A DNA stretch of 64,000 nt from Ixodes scapularis (taxonomy: Eukaryota; Arthropoda; Arachnida; Ixodida; Ixodidae), in NCBI RefSeq assembly GCF_016920785.2, contig NW_024609837.1:25607533-25671532 (forward strand), written 5' to 3'. The position numbers were made by a program, and so were the translations under genes. Shown piece after piece: positions 12,698 through 21,856 of the stretch (its first letter is position 1; each line of letters starts with the position of its first letter). Below the pieces are notes generated by a model, which saw nothing but the letters and a program-made list of their open reading frames with translations, did no database searches and was not told the DNA's origin.

Positions 12698-13497
12698 AGG
12701 GTGTCCCAGAAAACGCAGGCCAAATCGCTCCTGCGAAAACTACTCATCCCAACAAAAAAAGGCTTGTGTCGTTTTGGTCCTGGGCCAGGGGCCCATTTAA
12801 AAAAATTATTAATGTCCGGGATAATTAGCTTGTTAATTATTTTTGCCTACTTAACTTTTTTAATATTGTGTTTAAGGGCATAGTTTAAATTAGAAAATTG
12901 CTCAGCATCATCGAAAACCACTAAACCAACAAATTTCAGAATGATAGAAGGCACGCGAAGCATTTTACGGCTTTCTGAAAAACTGCACATATTCGACGGG
13001 TTTTTAAGTTTCGGTTTGCTATCGGAGCGCATCTCGGCCCCAACAGCACCGCGCCCCGTGTAGAGATAGTGCAACCAGACTCTACTGCGTCGCGCGATGA
13101 CAGCGCAGCAGAGGTTGGTTGCACTATTTCTCCGCGGGGCGCGGTGCCGTCGGGGCGGAGATGCGCTCCGATAACAAACCGAAACTTAAAAACCCGTAGA
13201 ATTTTTGCGGTTTTTTAGAAAGCCATAAAATGCTTCGCGTGCCTTCTATCATTCTGCAATTTGTTGGTTAAGTGGTTTTCGATGATGCTGATCAATTTTC
13301 TAATCTAAACCATGCCCTTAAACACAATATTAAAAAAAGTTAATTAGGCAAAAATAATTAACAAGCTAATTATCCCGGACATTAATAATTTTCTTAAATG
13401 GGCCCCTGGCCGAGGACCACAACGCCGCAAGCCTTTTTTCGTTGCGATGAGTTGTTTTCGCAATAGCGATTTGGCCTGCGTTTTCTGAAACATCCTG
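12698..13497. mobile_element. Complete foldback element with agggtgt termini
   Basis: Two arms of about 380 bp (about 12698-13080 and 13115-13497) are inverted copies joined by a short centre containing gcgtcgcgcgatgacagc. The outer end reads agggtgtcccagaaaacgca on the left and its near reverse complement on the right. Both termini abut TA microsatellites. The arms include the same block as the half copy at 5629-6030. No transposase is encoded, so it would be non-autonomous. Confidence 0.9.
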
Positions 13498-13547
13498 TAT
13501 ATATATATATATATATATATTTGTTGAAAAACATTGATGTTTTATAT

Positions 13548-13736
13548 TGTCACGGATGACAAGTGACGAGGCGGCGAAGGACTGAGTAAACTGAACGTTT
13601 AATGGGGTGAATTTGTGCCCAAAAATGAAAGGAGAAAGAAAGATAACAACAGAGCGTCGCGGGCGTCGAAGGCGGCGAGGCAGCACGATCGAACGCTGAG
13701 GCGAAACTCACTCTGGCTCGCCACGCGAAGCCCCTT
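13548..13736. other. Unassigned GC-rich segment
   Basis: It starts tgtcacggatgacaagtgac and has mixed gcgacgaggcggcg-type composition. Read on the minus strand it could be the end of an LTR or other retroelement, but I found no matching partner in the window. Confidence 0.3.
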
Positions 13737-14178
13737 ATGTACAGTGCTGTCTATAACGCGCGAGCGTGCGGCTTTCTCCGGGGAGCGCTAGACTGGTGGC
13801 AATCGCGGAAACTAAGCTAGTCACGTGGCGCAACATGGAACGGCCCGCTCGAGGGATGTCCTGCCCACTCTATCAGCTGGCGGCGAACGCGGAAGGCTGC
13901 TCGCATGCTTTTTACAAACATCATTGCTCGAACAATAAAAAAACCCAATGCATGAAGGCGTATCAACGATGTCGTCATCAAAAAACAAAACTATATCACA
14001 ACGCACTTTACTTTTATCGCTTATCAAGCTGATAGAGTGGGCAGGACACCCCTCGAGTGGGCCGTTTCATGTTGCGCCACGTGACTAGTTTAGTTTTCGC
14101 GAATGCCACCAGTCTAGCGCTGCCCGGAGAAAGCCGTACGCTCGCGCGTTGTAGACAAGTGTGATTAGCACTGTACAT
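13737..14178. mobile_element. Foldback element with tgtacagtgct termini
   Basis: Inverted arms of about 130-150 bp (left about 13737-13888, right about 14023-14178) share strings such as gagcgctagactggtggca and tagtcacgtggcgcaacatg. The central 130 bp is unrelated and AT-rich. The outer ends read atgtacagtgct and its reverse complement. No coding capacity. Confidence 0.85.
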
Positions 14179-14300
14179 GTGTGGTCTTCTAGAATAATCG
14201 GCGTAGAAAGTTCGACGTGTAGAACATTCGGACCTCGAAGAAGCCCAACAGGATTCTCGAATTTACCAGAATACTAGTCTGCAGGAATAAACAAAAAGAT

Positions 14301-14378
14301 GCGCCGCTCCCAGGAATCGAACCCTGGCTTTTCGCGTGGGAGCCAGGTACGATAACCGTTAGGCCACGCGAGCGCTGC
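14301..14378 (-). repeat. tRNA-derived sequence (SINE head or tRNA pseudogene)
   Basis: Read on the minus strand it contains an A-box-like tggcctaacggtta and a B-box ggttcgattcc at tRNA-like spacing, with ggctcccacg where a glycine CCC-type anticodon loop would lie. The T arm pairs, but the acceptor stem does not form cleanly and the anticodon stem is broken, so a functional tRNA is unlikely. Confidence 0.65.
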
Positions 14379-14530
14379 CTACTTGGCCAGCTGCGCGCGC
14401 GGCATTATCACGCTAGATTTTAGCTTGACTCCAGTGTTGCCGATATGCAACCTAATAAGAAATGAGTGCTCCAAGTTTGAAATTACCACTTTTTTTATTT
14501 TCAGGTCACCACTTACGTTGATTAAAGAAG

Positions 14531-17500
14531 ATGAAAACGATATTATTAGTTTTCTTGCTATCCGGATGCGCTTTATGCTCCGAGGAGCAAAAAACCTCCA
14601 AACCAGAGCCTGCTTGGAAACAATCAAAATATTCTGACATGCAAAACATTTCAAAAGTAAGAACGCAACACTTTCCTGTTTCTAAATATGTAAATATTAT
14701 TCATAATTCAAATATATTAATAAATTTGGAAATTACAAATTGCCTGCATTTGTATTCTACAAATATATTTGCGAGCACAAAACTCAAGCTACATTTTTAA
14801 TAGACATTTATTGGATTCCGTGTATTGGGATTCAACTTCAGAAAAAAAATATTTCTAGTAACAACCTTGAAATCGTTAATTGCATTACGTTTTTCGTTTA
14901 TTAATTCACTTTGATACATTCCTCCTCGTTCGCACACGATGCAGCTAATTTTGATGCCTAAAATGGGTACTCGGCACTACGTCTATGAAGGGAACTCTGA
15001 TGACGACTACATGCTCAACACAACCTATCCATTTCGCTGCGGGGCTATGCTTTGGCAAGGAGGCAAAAACGACACCAGAAATGCTCAGAGGGAATCTAAA
15101 AATATCACTGAAGAATCGTAAGTTTGAAACTTTACCTTCTTGTTTCTCGTCGTCTGATATTTCATACAGGTTGGAAATCAGAGACTCCTCAGGGTTGTAT
15201 GAAATAAACTTAGAGTACAACCTTTTTTACATAAAAAATTCGATATCGTTCTCGTGAATTAAAGAAACCGGTGGAACACTATTTCAAGCAGTCATGTCCC
15301 TATCTGGTCGACGATGCGCCTTGCAGAATAAGGGATTTTGTTGAAATCTCTACTAGAAACACGGACGTATGGAAGAATGACAACCGATTATCAAGAAAAA
15401 GAAAACAAACAAGTGCGGTACTACTTTGTTTGCTTTTATACAGCAATCTTACTCCCACAGTGTCGATACACTTTTAAATTGTTTATGCATTTGTTTCTTA
15501 TAATTCTTTTTGTTTACCGCGGAAAGAAGTTGAATAAAGTTATGACTGTTTTTCGCTTATTTTGGTTGCTCGTTAAAGTATTTCACTTTTGTTTCTTAGA
15601 TTCTCGTCCAAAACGGGTATCCGCACTATTGTTACATCGAAAAACAGGTGTTGCAGAAAGTATCAACTTTACAAATAAAAGGTGTTGCTCGGATTCCTTG
15701 GCCATTCTAAGACTACCAACATAAAGCATTATAAAGTCACGAATATAACACAAGGAAAAAACATTTAAGGATTGTGATGAAACCCAGATATATTAGCATC
15801 TATACTGGTATTAACCACAAAAACGGCAATAAAAAAAAAAACAAAAAAAAAAAACACGCCCGGCTTTTTGCGGAACATTAGAAGTTTCCCCCTTAACGTG
15901 CTGAATTAAAATATATGTGTGTGTGCATTTTAGGTTTTGCCTTATGCTCTTTAATCAAGATGGACATGTTTCAATCCCAAAACTCACCATTTCTTCCTCC
16001 AACAATCATGATGTCGTAAGAACTAGTTTGCTCAGCGCATGGATAATGGCCAAAATATTTCTTTTGTTTCTTGATATGACAACAATTGTAAACCACTTGC
16101 GACGACACTACAGATACTTACCGAGCACCGATGTTTTCAAGACTTTTATCCGTGGCATAAAGCAGGAACGCATGGCGACTTTTGCGTGGAATGAAGTACT
16201 TCAGTTGGCATATATAAAAGTGCCAAAAACGACAGGGACAAAGAAGAGTGGAAAGAACACAAGGCGTTTCCACTCTCCTTTGTCCCTGTCGTTTTTGGCA
16301 CTTTTCTATATTTGAATATGAACCAACTGGCACAACTTTCCACGTTGTGACTGCAGTTGAAAAGGAAAAAAAGTTTCAATTTTAATGGCTCTGATTTGTT
16401 CACATTTGTATCGTGATTCCTGATAGCGATCGCAATACGCTTCTGAATTTTTTTAAAAATAATTATTATCGTATTTCTGGTTTATGACGTAGGCTTATCG
16501 AGAACTATGCCAGATGGGTAAACCTGAAGCCAATGAATGACACTTCAGCAGAAGTCCCCACATGGATGGAAGTGAGAGACTATGGTGTTTTAACTCGTGA
16601 GTGCATCCATTTCATCCAATGCTCAAATACTAACATTTGTGAAATACCGACCTATAGCTTTGGTGTAAGAATAATACATGTAAAATTCGCTAATTATAAA
16701 AAAAAAGTCTAGCAGATTTAAAAATAACATTTGATGAAAATATTCTTCATTATTTCATATTTGTTTTATTTACAGTTATATTGGCCAACATGTCTTTGGT
16801 ATATTCAGATTACGAGAAATGTGCATTGCTGCAATATAAAGATACTGGTAAGTCGATCTAGTTCATGAACGACGTTTAGTAATCATACTAGTAGAATAAA
16901 TACCTCTCTTACAGTCAAGCTCCTCTTACATTCAAGATACGCAGTGACATATAAATTTGATTTCCTATCGTTTGGATATTTCAACAAGAACCATTCTCGG
17001 AGGTTTAAATCTACAGGGTCCGATTGAGAAAAGTAAACCCTACTTTTCGGCCCGCATAAAAAAAACTACGCATCGCAGAACGCTCAAACTCCGCCAGAAT
17101 GTAATCCTAGCGGTCCAAGCAAGGTGCCAAAGTTTCAGAACATGAGCTTACCTGGATCAAAAGATATAAGAAAAAAACGAGAAATCTCTACAGAGAGGCT
17201 CCGACCACGAAGAGACGCAGACGGAGGCCGTCTGCTTTGCGTCGCATCGCATAGGTGGCGCCACCACCGGTGTTCTGGTTTGCGAAGAGCAAAGCAGACG
17301 ACATGTGCTAAAATAATTAGCATGAAGAAATGTTACGCCTGAGCAAATGCACCGAAGTATCACAAATTAGAGCGTGTAATCTTTATTTCAATTGCAGTGA
17401 AAAGCAGTGCGTAAATGAAACTTCAGAAATGGTAGAGAACAATTCCGACATTGCAGCCAAGCCCGGCAGATGCCCGTGATAACCCGTATAGGTGGTGGCG

Positions 17501-19862
17501 CCACCTATGCGATGCGACGCAAAGCAGACGGCCTCCGTCTGCGTCTCTCCGTGGTCGGAGCCTCCCCGTAGAGATTTCTCGTTTTTTCTTATATCTTTTG
17601 ATCCAATTATGCTCATATTCTGAAACTTTGGCATCTTGCTTAACCGCTAGGGTTACATCCTGGCGGAGTTTGAGCGTTCTGCGATGCGTAGTTTTTTTAT
17701 GCCGGCCGAAAAGTAGGGTTTACTTTTCTCGATCGGACCCTGTAGAATAGTTCACATTATAAAAACGCACAGAGGACGGGTACTGGCAAGGTGCAACGCG
17801 CAGCCGGTGTCACACTGCCAATGCATCATACAAAAGACAGTCTGGAAACGCAATTGTCACCTCAATATCCGTGGTTCAACTGTAACGTGCCAAGGTCTCA
17901 TCGTGAACTCACTACCGCACGGCATTCAAAGCACGCAGATCTCGCTGTGACTGGCGTTCGAATCCGTAGGCAGACTGTCGTTTGTATAAAAATTAAGCCC
18001 CCCCCCCCCTTTTTTTTTTTTTTCTAGCTTAAAGGAATCGTCCGGTCAAATTTCTTATTCAAGAATATATTTAGAGCTCCTTGTCAACGGCTCTGCGAGC
18101 ATCTTCCACGATAAATTTAATCTTGTGTGCTTCCCTGGACGAATAATTGTATTTTAAACCAGGCGTGCATAAACGCGGTTTTCTTCACAGTGGTTAAATA
18201 TCGCCACAGGAATAAGACACAGACACAGCGCTGTGTCTGCGTCTTCCGCTCTTTCAGTTTTCGTGTTGCGCTTTTTAACCATGATGTTTTGTACATTGTA
18301 AGGTTTGTCAGAAGGTATGTTGATGACATCATTATTTGCACGTTTAAGGACGGTTTATCGAAATCTCTAGAAACTTTGGTAAGATCGACGGCCCCGGAAC
18401 TACTCTTCATTGTGAAAAGACCCGAAGAAGAATCGTGGTACAGTTCTTGAATATACGGGTTCACGTTAGGGATGGGTTGTGCTGCGAGTACGGGAAGATA
18501 ACGCAAGGTTCTCAAACTTACGAGAACGCCAAATTGAAAGAATAAAGAAAAGACGCGGAATCGAACCCGGGGCCTCCGCACGAAACCCCAGCACGGTATT
18601 TGCCCGGCCACGCACGCGCTCGTCGGCGTAGCGCTTGTCAAATGCCCTCCTGGCACTAGAACTCACTTGCACAGCGCGAGTTTCTTTCACGGATATTTTT
18701 TTTTTTTGCTAATAAATCTGTCCGAAATAAAATCAAACAGCCTGTATATAACCTTAGCGTCGTATAATGCCCCCAGCTTGAAGCTCGTTTATGTCGATCG
18801 TTCGTGACGCTCGTCCATGACGCTCAATCGTGACGATTTTAACCACACTCTGTTTTAAAAAGCAAATACATCTTGAGCTTTTTGGTTTTCTTGGAACACT
18901 CAAACATTAAGGTGCTTGCTATGTCGTGTTTTAATTTTTGGACAGTTCAGTAGCAACAAGTTCATAATACTTTATGAGAGCACCATTCATCATCAACTGC
19001 AAAAACATAATGTGTTTTAAATTTCATATATTAAAATCCTGTTTTAAGGTATCAGACAGCATACAGAAGTAATAGGACAGCGCCTCGTCTTGTGTGTTCT
19101 CTCCTTTTGTCCGTGTGTTATTCGCGCTGTTTTTTAAGATGGATTCATACCAACTCGCCCAACTTTCCATTCCAGTAAGGACAGTAATTTTGATACATGG
19201 TGTGTTGGTGCATATTGTAATATTAAGGGGCTTTACTTATGGTAATCTTGCTGTATATATCACTCTAAAAAAAGCCCGTGCTTCTACTTTCACGCGCAAC
19301 ACTCGGAGAGCCAATCACCCCAACTTACGGAGGCAGCTCAGCAAATGACGATGCCGAAACATACGTTTAGAATAAAGAATGCAGTCTCAATTGTGACATT
19401 AAGCAATGCAAGCATGACGTTTTGCATTGCTAAATGTCACAACTCAGACTGCGTTTTTTGGTCTAAACATATGTTTCGGCATCGTCATTCGCATAGCTGC
19501 CTCCTTAAGTTGCGGCTCTCCGAGCGTTGTGCGGGAAAGTAGAAGCACGTTCTTTTTTCGAGTGACATATACTCAAGGTGTAAGGAGCTAAATCCTAACA
19601 TAGCGCCCCTGGTAACTGTAAAACACGGAAGTTTTTTTTTTTATTTTTCTATCATAGTAGTGATGTAAGTGCTACTCTCAATTGTAATTAAAATGATTCA
19701 TTTTTCATTGCAGATAAATGCGAAGTCTGGCTCTACGAAATGCCAGAAAAAAATCATAAACCGACAGTATGTGAACTTTTGCATGAGTACGTCTGTCCAA
19801 ATAACATCACCATGTATTATCCCGATGATTGCTTCACCAAAAAAAACAAAATTAGTTCCTAA
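14531..19862 (+). CDS. Tick lipocalin (histamine-binding-like), six coding exons
   Basis: Predicted exons: 14531-14656, 14945-15117, 15170-15253, 16493-16596, 16776-16847 and 19714-19862, giving about 235 residues. All junctions are GT-AG and phases agree (0,2,2,1,1). Exon 1 has a signal peptide (MKTILLVFLLSGCALC) followed by a conserved PAWK motif. Exon 5 gives LVYSDYEKCALLQY, the strand motif of tick lipocalins. Exon 6 gives KCEVWLYEMPEK and a Cys-rich tail (VCELLHEYVCPN, DDCFT). Family members are secreted barrel proteins that bind amines or eicosanoids in saliva. The third donor (gtgaat) is the least certain junction. An acceptor tttcag at 14499-14504 upstream of the start suggests a non-coding 5' exon. 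Ligand not predicted. Confidence 0.85.
16212..16310. repeat. Long hairpin in a lipocalin intron
   Basis: Arms of about 42 bp (16212-16253 and 16266-16310) pair nearly perfectly around gtgccaaaaacgacagggac, with a short loop. The flanks contain ccaactggcaca-like sequence similar to that at 19150-19170, so it is likely a small foldback or repeat-end insertion in the intron between exons 3 and 4. Confidence 0.85.
17011..17745. mobile_element. Foldback element in lipocalin intron 5
   Basis: Inverted arms of about 260 bp (about 17011-17276 and 17483-17745) begin ctacagggtccgattgagaa and end with its near complement. Both arms carry the GC-rich block gacggaggccgtctgctttg. The element is flanked on both sides by AAT, a possible 3-bp target duplication. 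No transposase is encoded. Confidence 0.85.
18551..18627 (-). repeat. tRNA-derived SINE-like sequence
   Basis: On the minus strand it has gtggccgggca (A-box-like) and ggttcgattcc (B box), with a GC-rich clover-like middle. Sequence continuing to about 18470 and 18680 may be the rest of the SINE. It lies in lipocalin intron 5. Confidence 0.6.
19225..19594. mobile_element. Foldback element close to the last lipocalin exon
   Basis: The left arm (about 19225-19410) and right arm (about 19423-19594) are inverted copies sharing cgatgccgaaacata and agcaatgca, with a 12-base spacer at the centre (agcatgacgttt). It ends about 120 bp before exon 6. The sequence just before it (19081-19200) is the dispersed repeat-end phrase also seen near 8700. 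Confidence 0.8.
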
Positions 19863-19925
19863 CGTCAAAAATAATACGGCAATTAAATGTCAACGTTCAA
19901 TCCAGTTGCGATTTCTCGTAACTGT

Positions 19926-19935
19926 AATAAATAAA
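19926..19935 (+). promoter_or_regulatory. Polyadenylation signals of the lipocalin gene
   Basis: Two overlapping AATAAA hexamers lie about 65 bases after the stop codon (19860-19862), a fitting position for 3' end formation. Confidence 0.65.
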
Positions 19936-20848
19936 AGTGAAAAATAAACAAACTGGAATTATACCGCATTACAACGTTTTTGAAACAAAAACGAGCCCAT
20001 ACTCTGTACCTATAGCATCGCACTGTACATCTGACATGCCTCTTCAGGCGTGCCATTTTAACTTACAAAAAAAAAATTATTTGCGACTGGCGAAAGATGT
20101 AGAAAGAGACATTGACGAAACTAGGTTAACTCAACTAATTCAGGCTTAAACAGTGCGCATAGTATGACTCGCGAGGGTCGAGTGAAACTGTCATGGAGTC
20201 TCTGTGTTCTGATTCTTAGTATAATGTTCTTTATTAACATTAGAGCGGACTCCACCTACTTCAGACGCTTTTTTTTCTGAGCCTCTGATGGTTGGCTGGT
20301 TAATAAGTTTATTGAATATCTGCCTTCTGGCTGGAAGGCCTCAAGGTAGGCAGCTTCTGTAAGAGCTACCAACGTAGTACGAGTCTCGAAATGCTCGAAG
20401 CTAGTGGTGACCGATGTCATAACTGACTGCAATTTTCAGTATCACTGTCCACACTGCGTCTCATTACCATTTTAACTATAGTGGTCTAGGCAAAGCATTA
20501 GAATCCCGAAAGACGCACTCTTTCATGCATCAGAACGTAGTGCTCAAGAAGCACTAACCAAATTGCTATCAGAAGGAACGAAAAACGCGAACGACGCGGG
20601 AGGCTTAAATTTGTTTAAATTTTAACAAAAATGGGCTTTCATTGGTGTGTTCACTAAAAAAGCAAACTATCATCAGGCGTCGCTCCTTGTTTAGCTAAAG
20701 ACTAGGCGTCGCTCCTTGTTTAGTTAAGGACGTGATCAAAGCTTTAAGTTGCGGAGCGACTTTTCGGAACTAAACGCCCTTGAAGTAAGTCAGGGCGCCT
20801 CACTTACGCCGCTTAGAAGGGGAAGTCTAACACAGTTAAGAATGATAT
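19936..20848. other. Intergenic; two 29-bp-spaced direct repeats
   Basis: No gene is recognised. The phrase aggcgtcgctccttgtttag occurs at 20675 and again at 20704, a two-copy tandem repeat of 29-bp period. Confidence 0.5.
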
Positions 20849-21025
20849 TATAGTGACACAGACAGATGCGCTAGGCTCGCAATGCTGGTTCTCACGAGCG
20901 CCAGCCTCTGCCAGCGCTCGTGGCTTGGGAGCCAGGAAAATAAAAGAGAAAGAAGTTGACTCTAGCCAAAGCTCTGGTTCGGACGCCTGCATTTTTTCTC
21001 CGGCGTTTATAGAACACCGCCGACA
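20849..21025 (+). repeat. 5' LTR
   Basis: 177 bp, starting tatagtgacacagacagatg and ending acaccgccgaca. An aataaaa near 20938 may act as a polyadenylation signal. One difference from the 3' LTR is visible (ggttcggacg here, ggtttggacg there). Confidence 0.93.
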
Positions 21026-21028
21026 AAT

Positions 21029-21042
21029 TGGTGACCCGGACG
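21029..21042 (+). promoter_or_regulatory. Primer binding site
   Basis: tggtgacccggacg begins three bases after the 5' LTR, starts with TGG as required to pair with a tRNA CCA end, and is in the expected place. I did not identify the tRNA. Confidence 0.75.
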
Positions 21043-21052
21043 TCCGACCAAC

Positions 21053-21856
21053 ATGAACCAGAGTGCTGCTGGCACCTCTTCCAACGGCGACGGAGCTCTC
21101 TCCACCGTCCACCTCCGCCTTCCAGCCTTCTGGGCGAAAAACCCTCGGGCCTGGTTTTCCCAAGTGGAAGCACAATTCCACCTGCGGCACATCACAAGCC
21201 AGAGCGCCCGCTACTACAATGTGGTTTCTGCTCTTCCCCCAGAGGTGGCTGATGAGCTTGACGATGTACTGGCGTCTCCCCCTCCCGACGACGCCTACGA
21301 CTACATCAAGCGGACGATCCTCGCTAGGAAGACGGAGTCAGAGGCTTCAAGGCTACAGCAGCTCCTGAACACAGAGGAGCTGGGCGACCGTCGACCTTCT
21401 CAGCTACTTCATCGCATGCGGCAGCTGTTAGGTGAGCAAGCCTCGGACACGAACAATCCGATTCTACAGGAGTTGTTTCTCCAGCGCTTGCCACAAGGCA
21501 TTCGCATGACGCTTGCACCAGCCACCGATCTTCCACTCGATCGCCTTGCCGAGATGGCTGACCGCGTCGCGGAGTATGCTGCGCCCGCCCTGTCAAGCGT
21601 CACGGATAACGCTCATCAGTGTTCCGCCATGCGAGCCCTTGAAGCCCGCATCGACGCCCTGACAACTGCCGTCGCAGCACTCGGCACAAAGAGAAACGAC
21701 TCGAGACGTCGTCGGAGAAGTAGATCCTCTCGACGTCGCAGTCCTTCACAACGACGGACTGACGTCCTCTGCTGGTACCACCAGAAATTCGGTAGCGATG
21801 CACGTAAGTGCCAACAGCCGTGCGAATGGCAGGGAAACGCTCCGGCCCGTCACTAG
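21053..21856 (+). CDS. Gag polyprotein of the Ty3/gypsy element
   Basis: A 267-codon open frame starting 27 bases after the LTR. The N-terminal half carries the capsid-like pattern RLPAFWAKNPRAWFSQVEA, followed by LQQLLNTEELGDRRPSQLL and LFLQRLPQGIRM, typical of arthropod Ty3/gypsy gag. Next comes a basic Arg/Ser-rich tract (about residues 215-240) and a C-terminal Cys/His motif (CWYHQKFGSDARKCQQPC), a variant nucleocapsid finger. The frame ends at 21856, while protease starts in another frame, so pol expression would need a frameshift. Gag itself is intact. Confidence 0.93.
   Translation: MNQSAAGTSSNGDGALSTVHLRLPAFWAKNPRAWFSQVEAQFHLRHITSQSARYYNVVSALPPEVADELDDVLASPPPDDAYDYIKRTILARKTESEASRLQQLLNTEELGDRRPSQLLHRMRQLLGEQASDTNNPILQELFLQRLPQGIRMTLAPATDLPLDRLAEMADRVAEYAAPALSSVTDNAHQCSAMRALEARIDALTTAVAALGTKRNDSRRRRRSRSSRRRSPSQRRTDVLCWYHQKFGSDARKCQQPCEWQGNAPARH

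Noticed and set aside
13548..14178. Solo LTR starting TGT and ending ACA
   Set aside because: Flanking bases do not form a target duplication and the inner part is a foldback.
14301..14378. Functional tRNA gene
   Set aside because: Internal promoter boxes are present but the acceptor and anticodon stems do not pair properly; kept as tRNA-derived repeat.
15600..15720. Additional lipocalin exon after a ttcttag acceptor
   Set aside because: The peptide does not resemble the family and would break the phase match between exons 3 and 4.
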